Assembly: GCF_025673445.1 (NCBI RefSeq)
Contig: NZ_JAOVQN010000002.1
Coordinates: forward strand, 322,778 to 386,777
DNA from: Ruegeria_B marisflavi
GTDB taxonomy: Bacteria; Pseudomonadota; Alphaproteobacteria; Rhodobacterales; Rhodobacteraceae
Direction: 5' to 3'
Length of the DNA stretch: 64,000 nt
Positions 25,501-33,513 of the stretch are shown piece after piece (position 1 is the stretch's first letter; each line of letters begins with the position of its first letter). The notes under the pieces were generated by a model that saw only the letters and a list, made by a program, of their open reading frames with translations, ran no database searches and was not told where the DNA came from. The translations under genes and the position numbers were made by a program.

Positions 25501-25742
25501 GGTCCGGTCGGGTGCTGGAGGTGCCGGCGGACAAGGACGCGGCGCAGGTGCTGAACGAGAGCGGGTTCCATGTCGACGTGAAATGTTCCGACGGGATCTG
25601 TGGCGTTTGCAAATGCGGGCTGGTCGCGGGCGAGGTGGAGCATCGCGATTTTGTGCTGTCGAAGAAACAGCGCGAAGAGGCGATCATCCTGTGCCAGTCG
25701 CGCGCGGCGGAACCAGATGGGGTGGTCGAAATCGACCTCTGA
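22524..25742 (+). CDS. rdhA: Self-sufficient reductive dehalogenase fused to NAD(P)H:flavin/2Fe-2S reductase
   Basis: 1072 residues from the ATG at 22524 (CAGGAGG upstream). The N-terminal part (about 1-640) is an RdhA catalytic region with two 4Fe-4S motifs, CESCNKCARECP (about 558-569) and CATY...CGRCMKTCP (about 595-617). The cobalamin/substrate region has NLGYKAKAHT and GLGEVSRIGEVILNPYLGPR; its Lys and Arg are candidate catalytic residues. The C-terminal part (about 755-1072) is a phthalate dioxygenase reductase-like unit: FLRQYSMSGDP for flavin, GGGIGITPMIAF and YTCGPDRYMDGV for NAD(P), and a plant-type 2Fe-2S site CSDGICGVCKCG...LCQS. No Tat signal and no RdhB anchor are seen, so it is cytosolic and catabolic. 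The layout matches Nitratireductor NpRdhA and Comamonas BhbA, which dehalogenate halophenolic acids. The actual substrate is unknown. Confidence 0.93.
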   Translation: MGIRFFADRDRPVHMGPYPLERLARRDGAAELADVPGMPALNFHRPERPECIVNAMGEFQAMLDAIRNGIVNPARADIPTDPQERANHLKAFGYFNDASMIGCGPLPAEALLPVPRRNTDIDRLAEALRTRQTKTLASGIDVIMADLKESMEADPTGIDSHRHAIVFLYEHNRDPAPEEPGSDWILDAQDHRACLLATENAVVIANYIRLLGFDARAHSMTSTDVDLGRLAVAAGLVTAEEGQLVAPWLGTRFGLAAVTTEMEITHDVALAPMGAQPWFKTRGPAWWLGAGFAKNAMNRDVYAKRRYVDGEHPFEKLKRVETPTTYIDEANVARVPKRADMFARAQFGDMGKALQEGAKGGHYVRKAAPSFAQRRALGAFVLLQDGESAVLYKQESAARNAANLKAASYFLGVDAVGLSRCPEWAWYSHDATGEVITPPHDQAVSMIIDQGYETMEGSSGDDWIAVAQSMRAYLRFSLLGGVIAQQIRNLGYKAKAHTVMDGEVLQPPLLLLSGLGEVSRIGEVILNPYLGPRLKSGVVTTDMPITHDKPIDFGLQKFCESCNKCARECPSGAITAGPKLMFNGYEIWKSDSQKCATYRITTQGGAMCGRCMKTCPWNLEGIFAERPFRWAAMTIPAAAPALARLDDAVGHGGLNDVKKWWWDIELQADGAYRPSTHPLNRRGLQKDLDLKYEDQTLAVYPAPLAPHPWPYPFPMDREAGIAAYEAMVTADEYRSRMSAGDMSVVHRYSVPDAESAPVIRVAVKRAEKMTGDVTKYEFSALDGAPLPEWTAGAHLDVLVAPEFLRQYSMSGDPADRTKYQIGVLREDEGRGGSKLMHRIFAEGRKVFISKPINHFELEEGATRTFLMGGGIGITPMIAFAHRLHALGAEFELHYSASTRAGAGYLADLADMPWVGRVHLHFSDEGTRADLDTVLSGYQPGWHVYTCGPDRYMDGVMQAAERQGFPEEARHLEYFSVPEQPDYENHPFTLKLARSGRVLEVPADKDAAQVLNESGFHVDVKCSDGICGVCKCGLVAGEVEHRDFVLSKKQREEAIILCQSRAAEPDGVVEIDL

Positions 25743-25745
25743 AGC

Positions 25746-27107
25746 TCAGGCCGGGTCCGCGATCTTATCGATGAGGTCGAGAAGGTCGGGCGCCGCGGGC
25801 CAGTCTAGCAGGGTATCGGCGAGGCCTGCGAGGCGTGGCGCGATATTGGCGGCCAGTTTGGCCTTGATCCGGTCCGCTGCAAGTGGGTTCTGCGGTGCAC
25901 CAAGCGGATAGGTGCAGGTCGAGGTGAGGATCTGTCCGTCATCCAGGGTGATCACGGCCCGGTCGGGTTCCTCAGGGTCGAAGTTGAGATCCGGCCGCCG
26001 GGGGCGGAATGGGTGCACATGGGTGCGGCTGATCAGGGTGACGATCTGGGGGTCGGTCCAGGCGTCGCGCGCGGTATCGGACAGCGTCAGGTCGCCGTGA
26101 ACCAGGGCCATGGCGCAGGCGAAAGGCAGGCTGAACAGGGCCTCGCCATGGTCGCGGGGCTGGTGGAACGGCAGGATCGCTGCATGCACATCGGGCAAGT
26201 GCAGGTCGAGGCGGGCGATACTCTCGGGCCGCAGACCGTCGCGCAGGCCCAGTAAGGCGGTCATCAGGCGGTGCGTGTAGCTGCAATTTGGCCAGGGCTT
26301 GAGCGCGATCCCATGTTCGCTCAGCGCCAGCGGCTGGCCAAGCCGGTCGAGCGCGTCGCGCAGGCGCTGCGGGTCGGCACCGCCGGTCAGCGCCGCAAAG
26401 CCGCGCGGGTGGTCGAGCGCATGCAACTGGCCTTCGGCCCCGGCCGCAGCCAGATAGGCGCATTCCACGGCGGCTTGCGCTGCAAAACCGGCCTGCAACG
26501 GTTTGGCGTTGCTGCCGAACTGGCAGGTGTATCCGGTGGCGCGGCTGATCGCCAGCGCCATCGCATGGGCGCTCTGCCGGGCGTCTAGGCGCATCACGCG
26601 GGCGACAGCCGCCGTAGCCCCAAGGGTGCCCAGCGTTGCGGTTGTGTGCCAACCGGCCCCGTAATGTTCAAGGTTCAGCGCTTCGCCAAGCCGGGCGATC
26701 ACCTCGAACCCGGCAATGTAGGGCGCGATCAGGTCGGCACCCGTCGTCCCGGAGGGGATGCAGGCCAGCAGCGCGGGCAGGACCACCACCGTTGGATGTG
26801 TATTCCCTGGCGCTTCCCAATCGTCGAAGTCGAGTGCGTGGCCGGCGGTGGCGTTCAGGAAGGCCGCTTGCGCAGGTGCCGTGCGCTGGCCCGTGCCCAG
26901 CACCGCAACACCGCCACCGATTCCCATGGCACGAACCGCAAAGCGGGCCTTTGCGGAGACTGGCATTTCGACGCCTGCGAGGATGCAGCCGAGGCAGTCG
27001 GCCACCGCGGCGCGCAGCTGATCGTGCGAGCGGTCGTCTACCGTCAATGCCGCCTCGGCGACAAATGTGCCGAGGCGCGAGAGCGCGGGAAATGATGCAT
27101 TATTCAT
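25746..27107 (-). CDS. MmgE/PrpD family protein
   Basis: 453 residues, a normal length. The family core is present: NATAGHALDFDDWEAPGNTH near residue 90 and HYGAGWHTTATLGTLGATAA near residue 148. Members are 2-methylcitrate dehydratase, cis-aconitate decarboxylase and many unassigned dehydratases. It converges on the dehalogenase gene with only 3 bp between them. The upstream gap (27108-27222) contains a perfect palindrome AGCCTAGGCT at 27136-27145, of unknown meaning. The substrate cannot be told; no methylcitrate cycle genes are nearby. Confidence 0.85.
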   Translation of the reverse strand: MNNASFPALSRLGTFVAEAALTVDDRSHDQLRAAVADCLGCILAGVEMPVSAKARFAVRAMGIGGGVAVLGTGQRTAPAQAAFLNATAGHALDFDDWEAPGNTHPTVVVLPALLACIPSGTTGADLIAPYIAGFEVIARLGEALNLEHYGAGWHTTATLGTLGATAAVARVMRLDARQSAHAMALAISRATGYTCQFGSNAKPLQAGFAAQAAVECAYLAAAGAEGQLHALDHPRGFAALTGGADPQRLRDALDRLGQPLALSEHGIALKPWPNCSYTHRLMTALLGLRDGLRPESIARLDLHLPDVHAAILPFHQPRDHGEALFSLPFACAMALVHGDLTLSDTARDAWTDPQIVTLISRTHVHPFRPRRPDLNFDPEEPDRAVITLDDGQILTSTCTYPLGAPQNPLAADRIKAKLAANIAPRLAGLADTLLDWPAAPDLLDLIDKIADPA

Positions 27108-27222
27108 GAGCAGCCCCGGTCAGCGATGTGATCCGAGCCTAGGCTAGGCGCTTTGTCCCTTGCGGGGAACGCAGAAAAAGGGAATGCTAATCATTTGTTT
27201 TCGGAATGACCGGCGTTCTTTT

Positions 27223-28071
27223 TCACTCGGTGCAGGCGGCCATCAGGCGATAGACGATCTGAGCCGTGGTGAAATCCCAGGCGGCATTGCCGTCGGGCGC
27301 CAGTTCCACCACGTCGAGCCCGACACATCTGCGGCCCTTGAGCGCGTGCTCGACCAGGTGCAGCGCCTGGTAGTAGCCGAGGCCGCCGGGCACTGGTGTG
27401 CCGGTGGCGGGCATCTGGCTGGGGTCCAGCCCATCGACATCAAAGCTGACATAGACCAGCTCGGGGAAGTCCTCGGGCAGGTCTATGGTGTGGATGTTGG
27501 TGGTGACCAGTTCCTCGGCATCCTTGTAAAACACGCCGTGTCTGGCGCGTTCTTCCATTTCCTGCTGGCAGAGGGCGCGGACGCCGAATTGCGCCAGCCG
27601 AATACCCTCCTCGGCGAGCAGGTGCATGACCGAGGCATGGCTGTGTTTCTCGCCCTGATAGGCGATGCGCAGGTCGGCATGGGCGTCGATCTGCACCAGC
27701 CCCAGTGGTTGCCCCAGAGCGCGCGCCACGCCTATCACCGCCCCGTAGCTCAGCGAATGTTCGCCCCCCAGCGTGACCGGTACGCGGCCCCCGCGGATGG
27801 CGGCCTCAGTCCGCTGTGCCAGACGCTCCATCACCTCGGGCAGCGGACCGTCGCAGTCGAGCGGGGCTTCGGTGAAGATACCCCGTGCGCAGGGCTCGGC
27901 GCCGTTGGTGATGCGCTCCAGCTCGTTACTGGCCTCGATGATCGCGGCCGGACCGGCGGCGGTGCCCGAGCCATAAGAGACGGTGCGTTCCAACGGAACG
28001 GGGATGATCCGGAAACGAGCGTCCTCGCCGCGCTCGGACGCGGTCAGTTCGCTGTCGAGGAAGATGCTCAT
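27223..28071 (-). CDS. speB: Agmatinase (ureohydrolase family)
   Basis: 282 residues from the ATG at 28071, which overlaps the decarboxylase stop by 4 bp. Mn ligand motifs are present in order: TLGGEHSLSYG, QIDAHADLR and SFDVDGLDPSQMP. It would hydrolyse agmatine to putrescine and urea in the cytosol. It is the last gene of the polyamine operon whose first gene makes agmatine, so the assignment to agmatine rather than arginine or guanidinobutyrate is strong by context. Confidence 0.88.
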   Translation of the reverse strand: MSIFLDSELTASERGEDARFRIIPVPLERTVSYGSGTAAGPAAIIEASNELERITNGAEPCARGIFTEAPLDCDGPLPEVMERLAQRTEAAIRGGRVPVTLGGEHSLSYGAVIGVARALGQPLGLVQIDAHADLRIAYQGEKHSHASVMHLLAEEGIRLAQFGVRALCQQEMEERARHGVFYKDAEELVTTNIHTIDLPEDFPELVYVSFDVDGLDPSQMPATGTPVPGGLGYYQALHLVEHALKGRRCVGLDVVELAPDGNAAWDFTTAQIVYRLMAACTE

Positions 28072-29237
28072 GAGAGACGGTCCTTGAAGTCGGAATAGTC
28101 GAATTGGCGGATGATGCGCAGCGCGTCGGTCTTGCTGTTCCACAGCGCGATGGTGGGCAGGGGCACACCGTTGAACGTGTTGGTCTTGACCATCGAGTAA
28201 TGCGCCTGATCGAGAAAGGCAAAGCGCTGGCCGATGGCCAGCGGCTGATCCCAAGTGTAGTCGCCGATCACGTCGCCCGCCAGGCAGGAGGGGCCGCCCA
28301 GGCGATAGGTATGGCCGCTCTCGGCCTCGTCCATCAGGGCGGGGCGATAAGGCGCCTCGATCACATCGGGCATGTGGCAGGTGGCCGAGATATCGGTGAT
28401 GGCGAGGTCCATGCCATTGGTCGGCAGGTCGAGGATTTCACCCACGAGGATACCGGCATCCAGCGCCACCGCCTCGCCGGGTTCGAGATAGACGTCGAGG
28501 CCGTGTTTTTCCCGGATGCCCTTGATGAATTGCACCAGCGCGTCGCGGTCGTAATCGGCGCGGGTGATGTGATGACCGCCGCCGAAATTGAGCCATTTGA
28601 AGCCGGGCAGATAGTGGGCGAGTTTTGGCTCGACCGCCGCCCAGGTGCGCAGCAAAGGCTGGAACCCCTGTTCACAGAGCGTGTGCATGTGCAGCCCGTC
28701 GACCCCTGTTAGCGCCTCGGGCGTCAGCAAACTGACCGGGGTGCCGAGCCGCGAGCAGGGCGCGCAGGGGTCGTATTTGGCGATCTCGCCTTCGGAATGT
28801 TCGGGGTTGAACCTGAGACCCACCTGAACGCCCGCCGCCTGGGCGCGGTTCAGGAAACGGTCCTTTTGGGCCGGGCTGTTGAAGATGATGTGGTCGCTGA
28901 GCGAGAGGATCTCGTCGATATCCTGCTCCTTGTAGCCAGCGCAGAACGTGGCGACTTCGCCGCCGTATTCCTCGCGCCCCAACCGCGCTTCGTAGATGCC
29001 GCTGGCGCAGGTGCCGCCGAGATATTGGCGCACCAGCGGGGCGAGGGCGAACATGGAAAACGCCTTGAGCGCCGAGAGCACATGCGCGCCGGAGCGGTCG
29101 GAGATATCCTTGAGTATAGCAAGATTGCGCTCGATGGCGACCTCGTCCACCACGAAACAGGGCGTGGGAACGCGGGACATGTCGAAACGGCGGAAGGCGC
29201 CAGCGTCGCCGGCCTGAGTTTGCATCACATCTGCCAT
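28068..29237 (-). CDS. nspC: Carboxynorspermidine/carboxyspermidine decarboxylase
   Basis: A 389-residue alanine racemase-fold PLP decarboxylase. The PLP Lys lies in VLSALKAFSMFALAPLV. WLNFGGGHHITRADYD and YLEPGEAVALDAGILVGEIL are phosphate and dimer-interface segments, and CHMPDVIEAPYRP carries the substrate-side Cys. The length and sequence style are those of NspC rather than of diaminopimelate or ornithine decarboxylases. It removes the carboxyl group from carboxynorspermidine or carboxyspermidine, giving (nor)spermidine. The gene upstream in the operon encodes the matching dehydrogenase. Confidence 0.92.
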   Translation of the reverse strand: MADVMQTQAGDAGAFRRFDMSRVPTPCFVVDEVAIERNLAILKDISDRSGAHVLSALKAFSMFALAPLVRQYLGGTCASGIYEARLGREEYGGEVATFCAGYKEQDIDEILSLSDHIIFNSPAQKDRFLNRAQAAGVQVGLRFNPEHSEGEIAKYDPCAPCSRLGTPVSLLTPEALTGVDGLHMHTLCEQGFQPLLRTWAAVEPKLAHYLPGFKWLNFGGGHHITRADYDRDALVQFIKGIREKHGLDVYLEPGEAVALDAGILVGEILDLPTNGMDLAITDISATCHMPDVIEAPYRPALMDEAESGHTYRLGGPSCLAGDVIGDYTWDQPLAIGQRFAFLDQAHYSMVKTNTFNGVPLPTIALWNSKTDALRIIRQFDYSDFKDRLS

Positions 29238-29264
29238 ATCCGGCGTCTCCCTGAGGCGGAGAGG

Positions 29265-29318
29265 CCGGGGGGCGCTACCCCCCGGACCCCCCGGGATATT
29301 TGAAGCAAGAGGAAAGAG
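29265..29318. repeat. Intergenic hairpin element, copy 2 (diverged)
   Basis: CCGGGGGG (29265-29272) pairs perfectly with CCCCCCGG (29278-29285) around CGCTA. It is followed by CCCCGGGATATTTGAAGCAA and AGAGGAAAG, a diverged form of the AGTATTT...AGAAAGAA tail of the other two copies. It lies between the synthase and decarboxylase genes of the polyamine operon, where it may lower expression of the downstream genes. Confidence 0.6.
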
Positions 29319-29333
29319 TGGTCTTGCGTTTGC

Positions 29334-30545
29334 TCAGAACTCGACCGGACCGTCGAGTTCATGGACCTGCCAGGGCAGGCCGTGATTGTTGAGCATGTCC
29401 ATGAAATCGTCCGGGTCGAGCTGTTCCATGTTCCACACGCCCGGTTCCACCCAGTTGCCCTTGAGCACTTGCGCCGCACCGATCATCGCGGGGACACCGG
29501 TGGTGTAGGAAACCGCTTGGCTGCCCACCTCGCGGAAGCATTCCTCGTGGTCGCAGATGTTGTAGATGTAGTAGGTCTTCTCTCCCGAGCCGTCCCTGGC
29601 CTGACCCGTGGCGATATCGCCGATGCAGGCCTTGCCCTTGGTTTCCTCGGCCAGCGTGCCGGGATCGGGCAGCAGGGTTTTCAGGAACTGGATCGGGATG
29701 ATTTCCTTGCCGTCATGCATGACCGGGTCGATGCGGGTCATGCCGACGTTTTCCAGCACGCGTGCATGCATGATGTAAGCGTCGCCAAAGGTCATCCAGA
29801 AGCGGGCGCGCTCGATCTCGGGGAAGTGGGTCGAGAGGCTCTCCAGTTCCTCGTGATACATCAGGTACATGTTCTTGGGCCCGATGCCGGGGAAATCGAA
29901 CTCGACCTTGTGGGTCATGGCGGGCGTGACCTGCCAGGCGCCATTTTCCCAGTGCCGTGCCTCGGCCAGAACCTCGCGCAGGTTGATCTCGGGGTTGAAA
30001 TTGGTGGCGAATGCCTGATCGTTCGAGCCGCCATTGGCGTCCAGCACGTCGATCTGGCGGATGGTGGCAAGCTTGTGCTTTTTCAGCCAGGTGGCAAAGA
30101 CCGAGGTCACGCCCGGATCGAAGCCCGAGCCGAGGATGGCGGTAAGGCCCGCTTTCTTGAACTTGTCCTGATAGGCCCATTGCCAGTGGTATTCGAACTT
30201 GGCCACATCCTCGGGCTCATAGTTCGCGGTATCGAGGTAATGGCACCCGGCCTCGAGGCAGGCATCCATCAGCTTGAGGTCCTGGTAGGGCAGGGCGAGA
30301 TTGACGAGGATTTCGGCGCCGGTCTCCTTGATGAGCGCAACGGTGGCGGCCACGTCCATCGCATCGAGCGCGGCGGTCTTGATCGTCACGCCGGTGCGCT
30401 CCTTGACCGAGGCGGCGATGGCGTCGCATTTCGCCTTGGTCCGGCTGGCCAGAGTGATTTCGGTGAAGATGTCGGAATTCATGGCCATCTTGTGAACGGC
30501 GGCGTGGCTGACGCCACCTGCGCCGACAACGAGTGTTTTGCCCAT
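29334..30545 (-). CDS. Carboxynorspermidine/carboxyspermidine synthase (saccharopine dehydrogenase family)
   Basis: 403 residues. The NADPH-binding N-terminus is TLVVGAGGVSHAAVHKMAMN, followed by ACLEAGCHYLDTANYEPED and ILGSGFDPGVTSVFATWLKK, all typical of the Lys1-like carboxynorspermidine dehydrogenase group. It condenses putrescine (or diaminopropane) with aspartate semialdehyde and reduces the Schiff base. It sits between the arginine decarboxylase and the nspC-type decarboxylase. With putrescine made by agmatinase, the likely product is carboxyspermidine. Confidence 0.9.
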   Translation of the reverse strand: MGKTLVVGAGGVSHAAVHKMAMNSDIFTEITLASRTKAKCDAIAASVKERTGVTIKTAALDAMDVAATVALIKETGAEILVNLALPYQDLKLMDACLEAGCHYLDTANYEPEDVAKFEYHWQWAYQDKFKKAGLTAILGSGFDPGVTSVFATWLKKHKLATIRQIDVLDANGGSNDQAFATNFNPEINLREVLAEARHWENGAWQVTPAMTHKVEFDFPGIGPKNMYLMYHEELESLSTHFPEIERARFWMTFGDAYIMHARVLENVGMTRIDPVMHDGKEIIPIQFLKTLLPDPGTLAEETKGKACIGDIATGQARDGSGEKTYYIYNICDHEECFREVGSQAVSYTTGVPAMIGAAQVLKGNWVEPGVWNMEQLDPDDFMDMLNNHGLPWQVHELDGPVEF

Positions 30546-30570
30546 GGGAAAGTCTCCTCTGGCTGGTGGG

Positions 30571-32460
30571 TTATTCGTAATAGGTATAGCCGTTGATGCT
30601 GTCGCGGTAGGCGCCGATGATCAACTTGCGTTCGCTGGCCTTGAGGCTGCCGTTTGAGATTGCGCCATCGACGAGCTTGCGAAAGGCGGCGACGCAATCG
30701 GCAGGGTCGTATTCGACGTATGACAGCACCTCGGAAATGGTATCGCCCTCCTGCTCGTGCAGCAGGTCGAACCCGCCATCAGCGCGCAGGTCGATGGTGA
30801 CCACGTTGGTATCGCCAAAGAGGTTGTGCAGATCGCCCAAAGTCTCCTGGTAGGCGCCGACGAAGAAGACGCCGAGGTAATAGTCCTGATCATCGGGCAG
30901 CGAATGCACTGGCAGTGAGGGCGACACGCCATCGGCGAGGATAAAACGGTCTACCTTGCCGTCGCTGTCGCAAGTGATGTCGGACAGGACCGCGCGGCGG
31001 TCGGGTGTCTGGTTCAGCATCTGGAGCGGCACGATCGGGTGCAGCTGGTCGATGGCCCAGACATCGGGCAACGACTGGAACAGTGAAAAGTTGCAGTGGT
31101 AGATATCGGCGATCTTTTCCATCTGCGCGTCGAGATCGGTCTCGGCCTCGACCTCGGCCACCATGGTCTTGATCCGGGCCATCAGCGACAGATAGATGCG
31201 TTCGGCCCGGGCCATCTGACGCAGGTCCACATAGCCGCGGCGGAAGAGGGCCCGCAATTCGTTGCGATAGAAGGTGGCGTCGTTCCAGCATTCCTGAAGC
31301 CGCGCGGGTGTCAGATAGCCGTTCACCGCGGCCAGATCGGCCACCAGATGGTGATCGTCGGGTTCCACACCAGGCGCGGTGGGCGCGTCGTACAGCGTGC
31401 TTTCGAGCACGTTGAACACCAGCAATGACGAGGTCGCCACCACTGCTCGGCCGCTTTCGGTGACGATGGTGGGATGCGCGATAACGGCCTCGTCCATCGC
31501 ATAGGCGACGGTTTCCACCACGTTGGCGCAGTATTCCTCGACCGTGTAGTTGATCGAGTTCTCGGTGGCGCGTTTTTCGCCGGTGTAATCGACACCCATG
31601 CCTCCGCCCAGATCCAGGTGGCTGAGCGGCACGCCTTCGGCGCTGAGTTCGGTGAAATAGCGGCAGGCCTCGCCCACGGCGCGGCGCACGTCGTTGACGT
31701 CGGGCACCTGGCTGCCCAGATGTGAGTGTTGCAGTTTCAGGCAATGGATCAGCCCGGCATCGCGCAGCTTGTCGACCACGCGCACAAGCTGGTCGGTGTT
31801 CATGCCAAAGGACGAGCGGTCGCCCGAGCTTTCCTCCCATTTGCCGCTGATCTGGTTGGTCAGTTTCACCCGCACGCCCAGAAGCGGCTCGATCCCGAGT
31901 TCTTTGTAGACCTCGATGACGGTCTCGGCCTCTTTCGGGCTTTCCAACACGATAACGGTGTTGAAGCCCAGTTTGCGGCTGAGGATGGCCAGCCGGATGA
32001 ACTCGGCATCCTTGACCCCGTTGCAGACGATCAGCGCCTCGGGCGCCAGCTTGTGCGCCAGGGCGATCACCAGTTCGGGTTTCGAGCCGGCCTCAAGCCC
32101 GTAATTGTAGCGGTGGCCAAACTCGACAATGCGGTCGATCACCTGCGCCTGCTGGTTCACCTTGATCGGGAACACGCCGCGATAAGCGCCCTTGTAACCC
32201 GAGCGGGCGATGGCGTCGGCGAAGCTGTCGTTGATATGGCAGATCTCGTTTTCGAGATAGGAACTGATCCGCAGCAGCATCGGCGCGCGGATTCCGCGCT
32301 GTTCGAGGTCGCGCAGAATGTCGGGGAGGCTGACAGTAGCGGCCTCGGGCCGGAGTGGATTGCGGAGCCCGATTTCACCCTCTTCTGTCACCACAATCAG
32401 ACCCTTGCCCCATTTGTCCACGCCATAGATGGAATGCGGTGCGTCGAGAAGATGTTTCAA
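30571..32460 (-). CDS. speA: Biosynthetic arginine decarboxylase
   Basis: 629 residues if translation begins at the TTG at 32460, chosen because AGGAAAGG lies 9 nt upstream and the protein then begins with HLLDAPHSIYGVDKWGKG, the family's usual start. An in-frame TTG at 32538 is less likely. The PLP Lys is in GVFPIKVNQQAQVI, and HSHLGSQVPDVNDVRRAVG and LDLGGGMGVDYTG are alanine racemase-fold phosphate-binding segments. It converts arginine to agmatine and heads the operon for agmatine, putrescine and spermidine. Confidence 0.93.
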   Translation of the reverse strand: MKHLLDAPHSIYGVDKWGKGLIVVTEEGEIGLRNPLRPEAATVSLPDILRDLEQRGIRAPMLLRISSYLENEICHINDSFADAIARSGYKGAYRGVFPIKVNQQAQVIDRIVEFGHRYNYGLEAGSKPELVIALAHKLAPEALIVCNGVKDAEFIRLAILSRKLGFNTVIVLESPKEAETVIEVYKELGIEPLLGVRVKLTNQISGKWEESSGDRSSFGMNTDQLVRVVDKLRDAGLIHCLKLQHSHLGSQVPDVNDVRRAVGEACRYFTELSAEGVPLSHLDLGGGMGVDYTGEKRATENSINYTVEEYCANVVETVAYAMDEAVIAHPTIVTESGRAVVATSSLLVFNVLESTLYDAPTAPGVEPDDHHLVADLAAVNGYLTPARLQECWNDATFYRNELRALFRRGYVDLRQMARAERIYLSLMARIKTMVAEVEAETDLDAQMEKIADIYHCNFSLFQSLPDVWAIDQLHPIVPLQMLNQTPDRRAVLSDITCDSDGKVDRFILADGVSPSLPVHSLPDDQDYYLGVFFVGAYQETLGDLHNLFGDTNVVTIDLRADGGFDLLHEQEGDTISEVLSYVEYDPADCVAAFRKLVDGAISNGSLKASERKLIIGAYRDSINGYTYYE

Positions 32461-32692
32461 TCGGGTCGGCCTTTCCTGCGGCTGGGGTCCGGTAACGGGT
32501 CGCCGTTTAACGGCGGGGTTCGATTCGTCCAAGGCCAAACTTGCGGCGGTGGCAAAGGGGGCGAGAAACGGGCTTTGGGTCGTTTGCGCCCGAGGCCTTG
32601 GTCGGTAGTCGGGCCAGCATAACCAAGGATCGCAACAACTTGAAACCGTTTGTGGTGATTTTCCGGCAAACGGATGGCTGCGGTTTGCGGGC

Positions 32693-33361
32693 TTACCGGC
32701 TGCCTGGTCCCATATGTTCGGCCAGCGAGTCCCGGGCGCCCCGGATATGCTCGGCGGTCAGGGTGGCGGCGCGTTCGGCTTCCCCCTTGGCGCAGGCGTC
32801 GAGAATGACCAGATGCTCGCGCCGGGCGCGGTCCATGCCATCGCTCAGCACCAGTTGCGCGCGCAAATAGCGGTCGATCCGGTCCATCGCGTTTTCGATG
32901 ACCCCCAGGTGATAGGGCAGGGCCGAGGCGCGGTAGAGCGTTTCGTGAAACTCGCGGTTCAGTTCACCATATTGCATCGGGTCGCCGGCGGCGGCGAAGC
33001 GTTCCAGACAGGCGCGGGCGGTGTCCAGCACTTCGGTCGTCATATTGGGCACCGCGCGGCGCACCACCTCGGCCTCGACCAGCGCGCGGAAATCGAAGAT
33101 TTCGGCGGCCTCGGCCATCGATAGGCCCGCCACCACGGCGCCCTTGTAGCGTTCGGTCTTCACCAGACCCTGTTGCTCCAGCATGGTCAGCGCCTCGCGC
33201 ACGGGAATGCGGCTGGTGTTGAAGCTGCGCGCGATCTCGTCCTGGCGCAGCGGTTCGCCATCGGTCAGGTCGCCTTCGACAATCGCGCGGCGCAGGGCGG
33301 CAAAGATGATACTGGCCGCCGAGGCCGAGCGCCCGATGTCAACCGTCTGAAACTTTGCCAT
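32693..33361 (-). CDS. GntR-family (FCD subfamily) regulator of hydroxyproline catabolism
   Basis: 222 residues from the ATG at 33361 (MAKFQTVDIGRSASAAS). The winged helix-turn-helix is LRQDEIARSFNTSRIPVREA with LTMLEQQGLVKTE. The FCD effector domain follows, with metal-site His residues in LNREFHETLY and REHLVILDACAKGE. It diverges from the hydroxyproline catabolic genes, and a perfect 16-bp palindrome lies between the two starts. It is probably a repressor relieved by a hydroxyproline or a pathway intermediate. Confidence 0.88.
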   Translation of the reverse strand: MAKFQTVDIGRSASAASIIFAALRRAIVEGDLTDGEPLRQDEIARSFNTSRIPVREALTMLEQQGLVKTERYKGAVVAGLSMAEAAEIFDFRALVEAEVVRRAVPNMTTEVLDTARACLERFAAAGDPMQYGELNREFHETLYRASALPYHLGVIENAMDRIDRYLRAQLVLSDGMDRARREHLVILDACAKGEAERAATLTAEHIRGARDSLAEHMGPGSR

Positions 33362-33435
33362 TTTCCACGCTGCCCGTTGCTGCCTTGCCCATAGGCTATC
33401 GTAAGGGGGTAGAGATGTAAAAATTTTATATTGAA

Positions 33436-33451
33436 TATTGGATCCAATATC
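33436..33451. promoter_or_regulatory. Candidate GntR operator
   Basis: ATATTGGATCCAATAT is a perfect 16-bp palindrome in the AT-rich gap between the GntR gene (start 33361) and the first catabolic gene (start 33514). Size and symmetry fit FadR/FCD-type GntR operators. Confidence 0.65.
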
Positions 33452-33513
33452 CGATACCAAGAGAATATCTCGACTCAGGGCGGGTCCGGTGATCCGCGAT
33501 GAAAGGACATTCC

